A stretch of DNA of 64,000 nt, taken from contig NZ_CP146608.1 in assembly GCF_037113415.1 (NCBI RefSeq), forward strand, positions 1,570,501-1,634,500, read 5' to 3'. The notes beneath the pieces are model-generated. The model did not search any database. It was not told where the DNA came from and saw only the letters and a list, made by a program, of their open reading frames with translations. Position 1 is the first letter of the stretch. Each line of letters opens with the position of its first letter. This document shows, in pieces, positions 37,173 to 46,224 of the stretch. This DNA is from Devosia sp. XK-2. GTDB lineage: Bacteria > Pseudomonadota > Alphaproteobacteria > Rhizobiales > Devosiaceae. Both the position numbers and the translations under genes were made by a program.

Positions 37173-39215
37173 ATGATCATTCAGGCGATTGTTTTCCTGC
37201 CCCTTATCGGGGCGTTGATTGCGGGCCTGCTGGGCCGCCAGATCGGCCACCGGCCATCCGAATTCATCACCACCGGTCTGCTGCTCATCGCGGCGGTGCT
37301 GAGCTGGTACGTGTTTATTCCGGTTGCCTTTGGTGACGGCCTTGCCGGTGCCGTGGGTGACGGACATGCGGCCGTGGTCAAGGTTGAGGTGATGCGTTGG
37401 ATCCAGGTCGGCGACATGGATCTGCGTTGGACCCTGCGCGTCGATACGCTGACGGCCATCATGCTGGTCGTGGTCAATACGGTGTCGGCCCTCGTTCACC
37501 TTTATTCCATCGGCTATATGCACGATGATCCGCACCGGTCGCGCTTCTTTGCCTATCTCTCGCTCTTCACCTTCGCCATGCTCATGCTGGTGACGGCCGA
37601 CAACTTCCTGCAGATGTTCTTCGGCTGGGAAGGTGTGGGTCTGGCCTCCTATCTGCTGATCGGTTTCTGGTACACCAAGCCGTCGGCCAATGCGGCGGCC
37701 ATGAAGGCATTTGTGGTCAACCGCGTCGGCGACTTCGGCTTTGCGCTCGGCATTTTTGGCGCCTTCCTCGTGCTTGGTCACATCGATTTCGACGGTGCCT
37801 TCCAAGCTGCCGATGAATTCGCCACCACCGGCCTGCCGACTATCCAGTTCCTCTCCTGGCAGCTCGATGCCATGACGGTGGTCTGCCTGCTGCTCTTCAT
37901 GGGCGCCATGGGTAAATCGGCCCAGTTCCTGCTGCACACCTGGCTGCCGGACGCTATGGAAGGCCCGACCCCGGTTTCGGCGCTCATCCATGCCGCCACC
38001 ATGGTGACGGCCGGTGTGTTCATGGTGGCGCGTCTCTCGCCGTTGTTCGAAACCTCGCCCTTCGCATTGACTGTCGTCATTGTCATCGGCGCCATCACCG
38101 CCTTCTTCGCGGCGACGGTTGGTCTGGTGCAGAACGACATCAAGCGCGTCATCGCTTATTCGACCTGTTCGCAGCTGGGCTACATGTTCGTGGCTCTGGG
38201 GGTAGGGGCCTATTCGGCCGGCATCTTCCACCTGTTCACCCACGCCTTCTTCAAGGCTCTGCTGTTCCTCGGCGCCGGCTCGGTCATCCATGCCATGCAT
38301 CACGAGCAGGATATGCGGAACATGGGTGGCCTCAGGAAGAAGATCCCCATCACCTATGCGATGATGATGATCGGTACGCTGGCCCTGACTGGCGTCGGTA
38401 TTCCGGGCACCAATTTCGGTTTCGCCGGCTTCTTCTCCAAGGATGCCATCATCGAAAGCGCCTACGCCTTCGGTGGCAATGTGGGCTCCTTCGCCTTCTG
38501 GCTCTTGGTCGTGGCTGCCCTGTTCACCAGCTTCTATTCCTGGCGCCTGGTGCACCTGACCTTCCACGGCACGCCGCGTGAGGCAGCGCATGGTCACGAC
38601 GATCACGCCCACGACGGTCACGACCATCATGGCTCGGCCTATGACAACGCCCATGAATCGCCCAATGTCATGCTGGTGCCGCTTTATGTGCTGGCTGTCG
38701 GCGCGGTGCTGGCCGGCGTGGTGTTCTACGGCATGTTCTTCCACGACGTGGAGCATATTGAACACTTCTTTGCCGGATCGCTCTTTGTCGACCACGAGTT
38801 GATCGAAGGCGCGCACCACGTGCCGCTCTGGGTCAAGTGGAGCGCCAGCATCGCCATGATCATCGGTTTCGTGACGGCCTGGTACATGTATATCCGACGT
38901 CCCGATGTTCCGGGCAAACTGGCCGCCGCCAATCCCGGGCTCTACAAGTTCCTGCTCAACAAGTGGTACTTCGACGAGCTTTACGACACGATCTTCGTCA
39001 AGCCCGCGCTTTGGATCGGCAACGCCATCTGGAAGGGCTTTGATGACTGGCTGGTCGACGGCAAGATTGCCGAAGGCCTTGGCCGTCGCGTCCAGAACGT
39101 CACGAGCTGGGTCGTCAAGCTCCAGTCCGGCTATCTCTACCACTATGCCTTCGCAATGCTGATCGGCGTCGCGGCGCTGTTGACCTGGGCCATTACGGCC
39201 GGGGGACTGATCTGA
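37173..39215 (+). CDS. nuoL: NADH-quinone oxidoreductase subunit L
   Basis: This 680-residue antiporter-like proton-pumping subunit lies at the far end of the membrane arm. Markers are [40 protein letters not shown] and the lysine/histidine helix before [20 protein letters not shown]. The lateral helix is in the C-terminal third. A histidine-rich loop ([16 protein letters not shown], around residues 472-487) is unusual and might bind metal. It overlaps nuoM by one base. Confidence 0.97.
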   Translation: MIIQAIVFLPLIGALIAGLLGRQIGHRPSEFITTGLLLIAAVLSWYVFIPVAFGDGLAGAVGDGHAAVVKVEVMRWIQVGDMDLRWTLRVDTLTAIMLVVVNTVSALVHLYSIGYMHDDPHRSRFFAYLSLFTFAMLMLVTADNFLQMFFGWEGVGLASYLLIGFWYTKPSANAAAMKAFVVNRVGDFGFALGIFGAFLVLGHIDFDGAFQAADEFATTGLPTIQFLSWQLDAMTVVCLLLFMGAMGKSAQFLLHTWLPDAMEGPTPVSALIHAATMVTAGVFMVARLSPLFETSPFALTVVIVIGAITAFFAATVGLVQNDIKRVIAYSTCSQLGYMFVALGVGAYSAGIFHLFTHAFFKALLFLGAGSVIHAMHHEQDMRNMGGLRKKIPITYAMMMIGTLALTGVGIPGTNFGFAGFFSKDAIIESAYAFGGNVGSFAFWLLVVAALFTSFYSWRLVHLTFHGTPREAAHGHDDHAHDGHDHHGSAYDNAHESPNVMLVPLYVLAVGAVLAGVVFYGMFFHDVEHIEHFFAGSLFVDHELIEGAHHVPLWVKWSASIAMIIGFVTAWYMYIRRPDVPGKLAAANPGLYKFLLNKWYFDELYDTIFVKPALWIGNAIWKGFDDWLVDGKIAEGLGRRVQNVTSWVVKLQSGYLYHYAFAMLIGVAALLTWAITAGGLI

Positions 39216-40795
39216 TGACCTTCGAGAATTCCATCCTCACGCTCCTGACCTGGCTGCCGGTTGTCGGCGCGGCGATTCTGCTGTTCACGCCAAAAACCGC
39301 ACTCAATGCGATCCGCTGGCTCGCCTTGGTCACGACCCTGGTCGTCTTTGTGCTCTCGCTGGCCCTCTGGCAGAGTTTCGATGCGTCCAGCGCCGGCTTC
39401 CAGTTCGTGGTCAACATGCCCTGGATTGGCGACTCGATCGGCTATCGCGTCGGCGTCGATGGCATTTCGGTGCTCTTTGTGGTGCTGACAGCTCTACTCA
39501 TGCCGGCCGCCGTGCTGGCGAGCTGGGATGTCGACCAGCGTGTCAAGGAATACATGATCGTGTTCCTGGTGCTCGAAACGCTGATGATCGGCGTCTTCAC
39601 CACGCTTGACCTGGCTATGTTCTATGTCTTCTTTGAAGGCACCCTGCTGCCGATGTTCCTCATCATCGGCATCTGGGGCGGCTCTGCCCGTATTCAGGCC
39701 AGCTACAAGTTCTTCTTCTATACCTTTGTCGGTTCGGTCCTCATGCTCCTGGCCATGATGGCCATGTATTGGGATGCCGGCACCACGGACATCATCCGCC
39801 TGCTCGGCCACGATTTCCCGGTCGGCATGCAGACCTGGCTGTGGCTGGCCTTCTTCGCCTCGCTTGCGGTCAAAATGCCCATGTGGCCCTTCCACCGCTG
39901 GCTGCCCGAAGCCCACGTGCAGGCCCCCACGGCCGGTTCGGTTATCCTGGCGGCGATCCTTCTGAAGCTCGGCGGCTACGGCTTCCTGCGCTTTTCTCTG
40001 CCCATGTTCCCCGAGGCCTCGGCGCAATTTGCCAATTTCATCTTCCTGCTCTCGGTTGCCGCCATCATCCTGACCTCGCTGGTCGCCCTGGTGCAGACCG
40101 ATATCAAGAAGCTGATTGCCTATTCGTCCGTTGCCCATATGGGTTTCGTGACCATGGGTATCTTCGCCGGCAATGCCCTTGGCATCCAGGGCGCCATGTT
40201 CCAGATGATTTCGCACGGCATCGTGTCCGGTGCGCTCTTCCTCTGTGTCGGCGTCATCTATGATCGCATGCACACCCGCGAGATCTCTGCCTATGGCGGT
40301 CTGGTCGAGCGCATGCCCCAATATGCCTTCGCCTTCATGGTTTTCACCATGGCCAATGTCGGCCTGCCTGGTACCTCGGGCTTTGTGGGTGAGTTCCTCA
40401 CCATGATCGGTGTCTTCCAGGTCAATACCTGGGTGGCTTTCGGCGCCGCCTTCGGTGTCATCTTCTCGGCCGGTTATGCCCTTTGGCTCTATCGCCGGGT
40501 GATCTTTGGTGCACTGACCAAGGATAGCCTCAAGTCGATCCTCGATCTCAACCTGCGCGAAAAGCTGGTTCTCTACCCGCTGATCGTGCTGACTGTGGTC
40601 TTCGGCTTCTATCCAGCCCCGATCCTCGACACCACGGCCGCTGCCGTTGACAATCTGGTCGCCCAGTATTCGCAAAGCATTGGCCGCAACCCGGCCGTGG
40701 ATCTGGCCGATGAGCGTGCCCCCCTTGACTATGTCGCGCCTGCCGAAGGCGCGACCCAGCCGGCCGAACATGCGGCCGAGCCCGCTGCGCATTAG
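39215..40795 (+). CDS. nuoM: NADH-quinone oxidoreductase subunit M
   Basis: This 526-residue antiporter-like proton-pumping subunit has markers [40 protein letters not shown] and [18 protein letters not shown]. The C-terminal tail after about residue 490 is acidic and Ala/Pro-rich ([20 protein letters not shown]) and not conserved. It overlaps nuoL by one base; nuoN begins 9 bases later. Confidence 0.97.
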   Translation: MTFENSILTLLTWLPVVGAAILLFTPKTALNAIRWLALVTTLVVFVLSLALWQSFDASSAGFQFVVNMPWIGDSIGYRVGVDGISVLFVVLTALLMPAAVLASWDVDQRVKEYMIVFLVLETLMIGVFTTLDLAMFYVFFEGTLLPMFLIIGIWGGSARIQASYKFFFYTFVGSVLMLLAMMAMYWDAGTTDIIRLLGHDFPVGMQTWLWLAFFASLAVKMPMWPFHRWLPEAHVQAPTAGSVILAAILLKLGGYGFLRFSLPMFPEASAQFANFIFLLSVAAIILTSLVALVQTDIKKLIAYSSVAHMGFVTMGIFAGNALGIQGAMFQMISHGIVSGALFLCVGVIYDRMHTREISAYGGLVERMPQYAFAFMVFTMANVGLPGTSGFVGEFLTMIGVFQVNTWVAFGAAFGVIFSAGYALWLYRRVIFGALTKDSLKSILDLNLREKLVLYPLIVLTVVFGFYPAPILDTTAAAVDNLVAQYSQSIGRNPAVDLADERAPLDYVAPAEGATQPAEHAAEPAAH

Positions 40796-40804
40796 GAGAC
40801 TGAC

Positions 40805-42250
40805 GTGAACTCTGACGTTATCGATTTCGCGAGCCTGGCTCCCGCTTATCCCGAAGTGCTGATGGCCCTGGGCGTGCTCGTGCTGCTCTTGGTCGGCGTG
40901 GTCGTCAACAAGGAGCGCTCGGCGCTGGTCGCCTGGCTCTCCATTGGCCTGCTCGTGGCCACCGGCCTCATCGTCATGCTGCAGCCGGTGGACGGCGTGA
41001 TCTTCAATGGCCTCTTCATCGCCGACAGTTTTGGCCGCTTCATGAAGGTCCTGGTCATTGGCGGCGCGGGCCTGGCGATGATCCTTGGCATGTCCAATGC
41101 CGAGGAAAACGGCGTCCATAAATACGAATATTCGGTCCTCGCGCTGCTCGCCACTCTGGGCATGATGGTCATGGTTTCCGCCAATGACCTGATGAGCCTC
41201 TATGTCGGCCTCGAGCTGCAGTCCCTGTCGCTCTATGTCATGGCTGCCATCAAGCGCGATGACACGCGCGCATCCGAAGCGGGTTTGAAATATTTCGTCC
41301 TCGGCGCGCTCTCCTCGGGTCTGCTGCTCTATGGCGCTTCGCTGATCTATGGCTTTACCGGCCACACCAATCTGGGCGAGATCGTTGTCGCCATCGCCAA
41401 TGAAGGCCGTTCGGTTGGCTTGATTTTCGGCGTGGTCTTCCTCCTGGCCGGCGTCGCCTTCAAGATTTCCGCCGTGCCCTTCCACATGTGGACGCCCGAC
41501 GTTTATGAAGGTGCCCCGACGCCCGTGACGGCCTTCTTCGCCATGGCCCCCAAGGTTGCGGCGATGACGCTGATGATCCGTCTGGTCATGGATACTTTTG
41601 CCCCCATCACCAGCGATTGGCAGCAGATCGTCATCTTCCTCTCGATTGCCTCGATGGTTCTGGCTGCCTTTGCCGCCATTGGCCAGCAATCGATCAAGCG
41701 CCTGGTTGCCTATTCCTCCATCGGCCACGTCGGTTTTGCCCTTGTGGGCCTGTCCTCCGGTACCCAGGTTGGAGTGGAAGGCGTCGCCATCTATATGGCC
41801 ATCTATGTCGGCATGACCGTTGCGCTCTTCGCCTGCATTCTCTCGCTGCGCACTGATAAGGGCTATGTCGAGACCATCGATGACCTGGCCGGTGCATCCA
41901 AGGCACGGCCCTTCGTGGCAGCCATCATGGCCATTGTCATGTTCTCGCTGATCGGTCTGCCGCCGCTGGCCGGCTTCTTCGCCAAATGGCAGGTCTTCCT
42001 GGCTGCCATCGAGGCCAATCTCTATGTCCTTTCGGTCATCGGCATGCTGGCCTCGGCCGTCAGCGCCTTCTACTATCTGCGGGTGGTCAAGGTGATGTAT
42101 TTCGATGAGCCCAAGGCAGAGTTTGCTGCGGTGCCCGGTGAACTCAACATCGTCATGGCCGTCTTCGGCTTTCTCATCGTCACCTTCTATTTCACTGTCG
42201 GCAATCCGCTCGCCAACTGGGCGCATGTCGCCGCCGGAAGCCTTTTCTAG
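40805..42250 (+). CDS. nuoN: NADH-quinone oxidoreductase subunit N
   Basis: This 481-residue antiporter-like subunit is the last of the nuo operon. Markers are SLYVGLELQSLSLYVMAAIK, FKISAVPFHMWTPDVYEGAP and RLVAYSSIGHVGFALVGL. The start is a GTG (40805) with AGGAGACTGAC before it. A palindromic repeat begins 2 bases after the stop and may serve as the 3' end. Confidence 0.97.
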   Translation: MNSDVIDFASLAPAYPEVLMALGVLVLLLVGVVVNKERSALVAWLSIGLLVATGLIVMLQPVDGVIFNGLFIADSFGRFMKVLVIGGAGLAMILGMSNAEENGVHKYEYSVLALLATLGMMVMVSANDLMSLYVGLELQSLSLYVMAAIKRDDTRASEAGLKYFVLGALSSGLLLYGASLIYGFTGHTNLGEIVVAIANEGRSVGLIFGVVFLLAGVAFKISAVPFHMWTPDVYEGAPTPVTAFFAMAPKVAAMTLMIRLVMDTFAPITSDWQQIVIFLSIASMVLAAFAAIGQQSIKRLVAYSSIGHVGFALVGLSSGTQVGVEGVAIYMAIYVGMTVALFACILSLRTDKGYVETIDDLAGASKARPFVAAIMAIVMFSLIGLPPLAGFFAKWQVFLAAIEANLYVLSVIGMLASAVSAFYYLRVVKVMYFDEPKAEFAAVPGELNIVMAVFGFLIVTFYFTVGNPLANWAHVAAGSLF

Positions 42251-42251
42251 T

Positions 42252-42295
42252 GCATCGGCCCGAAAAGCGGTTGCCGGTTTTCGGTCAGCCGATGC
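42252..42295. repeat. Rhizobial intergenic palindrome, copy 1
   Basis: The outer arms GCATCGG (42252-42258) and CCGATGC (42289-42295) enclose inner arms CCGAAAA and TTTTCGG around CGGTTGCCG. The same design occurs at 46153-46201. This AAAGCGGT..CCGGTTTT core is a familiar dispersed palindrome of Rhizobiales. Here it lies between nuoN and birA. Confidence 0.75.
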
Positions 42296-42351
42296 TCCAA
42301 GCGGAACCTGGGTCACACAAGACATGCCCGTCAGGGCACGAGGTGGTCTAG

Positions 42352-43182
42352 GTGTCCGATTTTCGGCTTGGTGGCAAAGCGCGCGATGCCGGTTATCGGC
42401 TGGTTGGCTTTGATACCATCGGCTCGACCAATAGCGAGGCGCTTGCCGCCGCGGCTGCGGGCGATCCAGGTGGGGTCTGGTTTGCGTCCTTGCAGCAGAC
42501 TGCAGGCCGCGGCCGGCGGGGCAGGGCATGGCACAGCCCCATCGGCAATCTGGCCGCCAGCCTGCTGATCGTGCCGGATGCGGGGCCGGACACCATAGCG
42601 ACCTTGGGCTTTGTTGCCGGCGTGGCGCTCAATGGGGGTCTCTCGGCGATCCTGCCCGGGGGCATGGTGCGCATCGGCATTGATGGGGCCGATGGTGCCG
42701 ATGGTTGCTCCCGCATTGCGCTCAAATGGCCGAACGACGTATTGGCCGATGGTGCAAAGCTGGCGGGCATTCTGCTTGAGGCCAGCAAGACGCCGGATGG
42801 CCGCACCGCCATCATCGTGGGCATTGGCGTCAATGTCGTTGCCGCGCCAGAGGGTGTGCCTTATCCGGCAACCTCTTTGCGTGCTCTGGGCATCGACCGT
42901 AGCGCCGAAGATGTGTTCGAGGCCCTGTCCGATGCCTGGGTCGAGGCCTTCAGCATCTGGAACGACGGCAATGGCGTGAGCGCCATACTTGAGCGTTGGC
43001 GCGGTTCGGCCGCAGGCATTGGCGCGCCGGTCGCAATCAGTCAGGACGGTGTGGTGCGCCGTGGCATTTTTGAAACCATCGACTCCGCCGGTCGGTTGAT
43101 TATCCGCGATGACGAGGGCACGCGGCACCCGATCACGGCGGGCGATGTGCATTTTGGGGCAACGGCCAGCGCCCGAAGCTGA
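42352..43182 (+). CDS. birA: Biotin--[acetyl-CoA-carboxylase] ligase
   Basis: This 276-residue enzyme attaches biotin to the carboxylase carrier protein through biotinyl-AMP. The biotin/ATP loop is TAGRGRRGRAWHSP, followed by LKWPNDVLADGAKLAGILLE with the catalytic lysine. The C-terminal SH3-like domain is in ITAGDVHFG. It has no N-terminal helix-turn-helix, so it is a ligase only and not a biotin repressor. The start is a GTG with GAGGTGG before it. It sits between nuoN and rnj, the usual rhizobial position. Confidence 0.93.
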   Translation: MSDFRLGGKARDAGYRLVGFDTIGSTNSEALAAAAAGDPGGVWFASLQQTAGRGRRGRAWHSPIGNLAASLLIVPDAGPDTIATLGFVAGVALNGGLSAILPGGMVRIGIDGADGADGCSRIALKWPNDVLADGAKLAGILLEASKTPDGRTAIIVGIGVNVVAAPEGVPYPATSLRALGIDRSAEDVFEALSDAWVEAFSIWNDGNGVSAILERWRGSAAGIGAPVAISQDGVVRRGIFETIDSAGRLIIRDDEGTRHPITAGDVHFGATASARS

Positions 43183-43257
43183 CCACAACATCAAGGACGG
43201 GCGACCGGCGACCATCAGATCGTCCGGCGTCCGACCAGACAAAGGAATAAAATACCC

Positions 43258-44931
43258 ATGGCTAAGAACCAAAGGGATGAACTCGTTTTTGTGCCGCTTG
43301 GCGGCGTTGGCGAGATCGGCATGAATATGGGCGCCTATGGCTTCGGTCCGGCCCATCGCCGCAAATGGATCGTGGTCGATTGCGGCGTCAGCTTCGGCGG
43401 CCCGGAATTGCCGGGCATCGAGCTCATCATGGCCAATCCCGAATTTCTCGAAGAAAATGCCGATGATGTCCTGGCATTGATCCTCACTCATAGCCACGAA
43501 GACCATTATGGCGCCGTGCTCGATCTCTGGCCGGTTTTCGACAAGCCCGTCTATGCAACGCCCTTCACCGCCGCCATGCTGGCGGCCAAGCGGGCAGGGG
43601 ACGGCATTGTCGAAAATGTCGATGTCACCATCATGCAGCCCGGCAAACCGTTCGAGGTCGGGCCCTTCACCATCGAGCCGATCAATGTGGCCCACTCCAT
43701 TCCGGAGTCCAATGCCATCCTGATCACCACCCCGATCGGCCGTGCCTTGCATACCGGCGACTGGAAGCTCGACCCGACCCCCGTCGTCAGCGCGCCCACC
43801 AATTTCGCGCGCCTCCAGCAGATCGGCGAGGATCAATCGACCCCGCTCGCACTGATCTGCGACTCGACCAATGCCATGAAGGATGGCGAAAGCCCGAGCG
43901 AACAGGAGATTGGCGACAATCTTGCCAAGCTGATTGCCGATGCGCCGCACCGCGTGGCCGTCACCACCTTTGCCTCCAATGTCGGTCGCGTGGTCTCCAT
44001 TGTGCGCGCCGCCCATAAGGCCGGCCGAGAGGTGGTGCTGTCCGGCCGGTCGCTGCACCGCATCATGGGCATTGCCCGCGAGCTGGGCATGCTCGAAGGC
44101 CTGCCCACGCTTCACGACCAGGATGCCTATAAATCCATCCCGCGCGACAAATGTGTGCTGATCTGTACCGGCAGCCAGGGCGAGGCCCGCGCCGCCATTG
44201 CTCGCATCGCCCGCGGCGATCATCCGGTCATCGATCTCAATGCCGGCGACCGCATGATCTTTTCCTCATGGGCCATTCCGGGCAATGAGCGGGAAGTCAT
44301 CGACATCCAGAACCAGCTCATCGACAAGGGCGTCGAACTGATCACGGCCAATGACGCGCTCGTCCACGTCACCGGCCATCCGCGCCGTGGCGAGCTCAAA
44401 AAGCTCTATTCCTGGGTTAAGCCCGAAGTGCTGGTGCCGGTGCATGGCGAAGCCATGCATCTGCTCGCCCATGCCCGGCTGGGGCGGGACGAGGGCATTC
44501 CCAATGTCTGCGAGGCGCGCAATGGCGATATGGTCCGGCTCTTCCCCGAGCCCATGGCCTTTCCCGCCGAAGTGCGCACCGGCGAGCTCTATCTCGATGG
44601 CCTTGTGCTCTGCACGCCCGAGGAAAGCGGTGTAAAGGGCCGGCGGCGCTTGTCTTTTGGCGGCATGGTTGTTGTCAGCCTCTGCGTCAATGGTGGCGGC
44701 CAGGTCGTCTCCGGACCCGATCTGGTGGTCGAAGGTCTGCCCGAAACCGAGGACGAGTCCGTTACCGATCTGATCGAGGACACCATCGCCGGCGTCATCA
44801 AATCCATGCCGGCCAAGCGCCGCAGCGATACCGAAGTGCTCAATTCGGCGCTCTTCAAGGCCATCCGCAACGAGGTCAACGCCTTCTGGGGCCGCAAACC
44901 CAACGTCTCGGTTTTCGTGCATCGGGTTTAG
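43258..44931 (+). CDS. rnj: Ribonuclease J
   Basis: This 557-residue metallo-beta-lactamase/beta-CASP ribonuclease has 5' exonuclease and endonuclease activity. Zinc ligands are in LTHSHEDHYGAV and in VAHSIPES. The beta-CASP region includes FASNVGRVVSIVRAAHKAGR, LSGRSLHRIMGIA, ICTGSQGEARAA and VHVTGHPRRGELKKLYSWVK followed by VPVHGEAMH. In alphaproteobacteria it matures rRNA 5' ends. The ATG at 43258 is the plain start. It is 75 bases from birA. Confidence 0.95.
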   Translation: MAKNQRDELVFVPLGGVGEIGMNMGAYGFGPAHRRKWIVVDCGVSFGGPELPGIELIMANPEFLEENADDVLALILTHSHEDHYGAVLDLWPVFDKPVYATPFTAAMLAAKRAGDGIVENVDVTIMQPGKPFEVGPFTIEPINVAHSIPESNAILITTPIGRALHTGDWKLDPTPVVSAPTNFARLQQIGEDQSTPLALICDSTNAMKDGESPSEQEIGDNLAKLIADAPHRVAVTTFASNVGRVVSIVRAAHKAGREVVLSGRSLHRIMGIARELGMLEGLPTLHDQDAYKSIPRDKCVLICTGSQGEARAAIARIARGDHPVIDLNAGDRMIFSSWAIPGNEREVIDIQNQLIDKGVELITANDALVHVTGHPRRGELKKLYSWVKPEVLVPVHGEAMHLLAHARLGRDEGIPNVCEARNGDMVRLFPEPMAFPAEVRTGELYLDGLVLCTPEESGVKGRRRLSFGGMVVVSLCVNGGGQVVSGPDLVVEGLPETEDESVTDLIEDTIAGVIKSMPAKRRSDTEVLNSALFKAIRNEVNAFWGRKPNVSVFVHRV

Positions 44932-44943
44932 GACCCCACGCCA

Positions 44944-45035
44944 CTGTCACCCCACCCTCATCCCCTCCCCCTGGTGGGGAGGGTAGCGAAGCTGGACGCC
45001 AGGCGTCCTTAGCGCAGCCAGGGTGGGGGTGACAG
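44944..45035. repeat. Three-stem intergenic palindromic element
   Basis: The outer arms CTGTCACCCCACCCT (44944-44958) pair with 45020-45035 with one bulged G. Inside are CCCTCCCC/GGGGAGGG with a short loop, and GGACGCC/GGCGTCC (44994-45008). The element can fold as a cloverleaf-like cruciform on either strand. It lies just after rnj and may serve as its 3' end. Confidence 0.7.
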
Positions 45036-45110
45036 CGGGTCGAATGTAAAATCCCCACCGCGACACCGCGTCGCTTCCCTCTGGCCTTATTTCCGCGTTA
45101 GGTAACGCGC

Positions 45111-45362
45111 ATGCAAATCGGTTCCCTCATTGCCGTCTATTTCGTGGTCTGGTGGCTCACCTTTGTGGCCGTCCTGCCCATCGGTAGCCACAGCCACCAT
45201 GAAAAAGGTGCCGAAATCGTCGCGGGCTCCGATCCGGGCGCGCCGGTCCAGCCGCGCCTGATCGCCAAGGGCCTGATCACAACGGCTTTAGCTGCGGTCT
45301 TCACCGCCCTCCTGCTCTGGGGCATCAGCAACGAAACCCTCCAGGCTTACTGGAACCGCTGA
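45111..45362 (+). CDS. DUF1467-family small membrane protein
   Basis: This 83-residue protein has two hydrophobic segments, SLIAVYFVVWWLTFVAVLPI and AKGLITTALAAVFTALLLWG. Between them is a loop with SHSHHEKGAE and GAPVQPRL. It matches the DUF1467 layout (pattern VYFVVWW..LF..LP.G). This small gene lies between rnj and proS in many Rhizobiales. Its function is unknown. Confidence 0.85.
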   Translation: MQIGSLIAVYFVVWWLTFVAVLPIGSHSHHEKGAEIVAGSDPGAPVQPRLIAKGLITTALAAVFTALLLWGISNETLQAYWNR

Positions 45363-45400
45363 GGGTCCAAGCACCTCGCGAGTGGGAATGCATCTCTCAT

Positions 45401-45477
45401 CCGGCGCTACGCGCCGCCTATTCCTCTCCCCCTCGGGGAGAGGTGGCCGGAGCGAAGCGGAGGTCGGTGAGGGGGAT
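45401..45477. repeat. Rhizobial CCTCTCCCC...GGGGAGAGG palindromic element
   Basis: The core arms CCTCTCCCC (45423-45431) and GGGGAGAGG (45435-45443) have a 3-base loop. To the left is CGGCGCTACGCGCCG, to the right GGCCGGAGCGAAGCGGAGG and GGTGAGGGGG. This belongs to a common dispersed intergenic family in Rhizobiales. It sits between two convergent genes. Confidence 0.7.
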
Positions 45478-45561
45478 GTCTCCACGACCATAGGTATCGC
45501 TGGGTACATCCTTGTCTGTATCCGCGGTCGCAGGGATTGGCGCAACGCATCGGCTCCGGTG

Positions 45562-45876
45562 CTATTTCTTGGCCACAGCATGGGCATGGGCCAGCTTCAG
45601 CGCCGCCTCGATATCGGCTTCGGTCGCCGAGCTCAGCACCATGGTCGTCCAGCCCTGTCGTCCCCAGCCATTGTCGATCGCCTGAAAGATCTGTGGGGCG
45701 ACCATGCACTTCAATTCCTGCTCATCCGGCGTGAATTTGATATTGGCGCTCTGGGCATCGGCCGCCAGCGTTGCAAATGTCCGCTTCACCTTGAATGCCG
45801 TGCGGTCGAAATGCGGCGCTGACAGCGCACCGGGTAGGGACAGCGCAATTCGTGTAAATGTCACAGAATCGGTCAT
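45562..45876 (-). CDS. MmcQ/YjbR-like protein
   Basis: This 104-residue protein has the YjbR (CyaY-like fold) pattern: FTRIALSLPGALSAPHFDRT, then FKVKRTFATLA, IKFTPDEQELKCMVAP and the terminal GWTTMVLSSATEADIEAALK. Such proteins are small, cytoplasmic and may bind nucleic acid; the function is not established. The ATG at 45876 is preceded by AGGA with a 10-base gap; an ATG seven codons earlier is possible. It is convergent with the DUF1467 gene. Confidence 0.82.
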   Translation of the reverse strand: MTDSVTFTRIALSLPGALSAPHFDRTAFKVKRTFATLAADAQSANIKFTPDEQELKCMVAPQIFQAIDNGWGRQGWTTMVLSSATEADIEAALKLAHAHAVAKK

Positions 45877-45892
45877 ATCAACTTGTTCCTCA

Positions 45893-46036
45893 AACAAAAA
45901 AGCAGGGCGCTAGGCCCTGCTTGAATGAGTTTGTTCGACAATACGTTGGTCTTAGGCGCGCTACAAAGCGGCTGCCAACGCTCCTCCCTTGACGTTGTCG
46001 ACGTCCGGCGGTTTGGGCCGCCTTTGTTTTATTGGG
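45893..46036 (-). ncRNA. Probable small RNA, unnamed
   Basis: A candidate transcript of about 143 bases on the minus strand, with its own promoter (46041-46069) and terminator (45900-45922). In transcript order it folds into GGCGG/CCGCC (46022-46007) and GACGT/ACGTC (46005-45991). A single-stranded purine run AAGGGAGGAG follows, then CGTTGG pairing with CCAACG (45980-45944, enclosing CGCT/AGCG), then the terminator. The purine run resembles a Shine-Dalgarno sequence. No convincing protein frame fits: a short TTG-started frame ending in ALAAAL is possible but unsupported. I do not recognise it as 6S, tmRNA, SRP or RNase P RNA. Confidence 0.55.
45894..45922 (-). terminator. Terminator of the minus-strand small RNA
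   Basis: The 9-bp stem AAGCAGGGC / GCCCTGCTT (45900-45908 with 45914-45922) with a 5-base loop is followed on the minus strand by a run of Ts. It points left, towards the YjbR-like gene, and ends whatever is transcribed from the right. Confidence 0.8.
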
Positions 46037-46040
46037 GCGG

Positions 46041-46069
46041 ACCCTAACAACAGAAAATCGCTCTGCCAA
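46041..46069 (-). promoter_or_regulatory. Candidate promoter of the small RNA
   Basis: Reading the minus strand, TTGGCA (46069-46064), exactly 17 bases, then TAGGGT (46046-46041). Transcription would start near 46035. The terminator downstream with no intervening gene supports it. Confidence 0.5.
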
Positions 46070-46152
46070 GTAGATTCTGCATAGCTTGCATGCTTGCATC
46101 GAATGGACGGTTGCGATTTGAGTGGGCATCAACAAATCCTGCGAGTCGACCT

Positions 46153-46201
46153 GAGCGTGTTTCGGAAAAGTGGTCGCCGGTTTTCCGACCAGAACATGCT
46201 C
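46153..46201. repeat. Rhizobial intergenic palindrome, copy 2
   Basis: The outer arms GAGCGTGTT (46153-46161) and AACATGCTC (46193-46201) enclose inner arms TCGGAAAA and TTTTCCGA around GTGGTCGCCGG. It is the same family as the element at 42252. It lies 23 bases before proS and would be in its leader. Confidence 0.75.
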
Positions 46202-46224
46202 CCAAAATAGCTTTCGGAGTTCCC

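Noticed and set aside
39494..42529. 1011-codon open frame antisense to nuoM, nuoN and birA
   Set aside because: It runs across three well-supported sense genes and shows low-complexity His/Asp/Gly-rich sequence typical of antisense frames in GC-rich DNA.
44944..45477. CRISPR array from the GC-rich repeats
   Set aside because: The elements are different palindromes, not equal direct repeats with regular spacers, and no cas genes are present.
45893..46036. tmRNA, 6S RNA or SRP RNA in the proS upstream region
   Set aside because: No tRNA-like acceptor/T-arm, tag frame with typical ending, or SRP Alu/S-domain motif is visible.
46090..46224. 45-codon N-terminal extension of proS
   Set aside because: It is translated from the dispersed palindrome and lacks similarity to ProRS; ATG 46225 with GGAG fits the family start.
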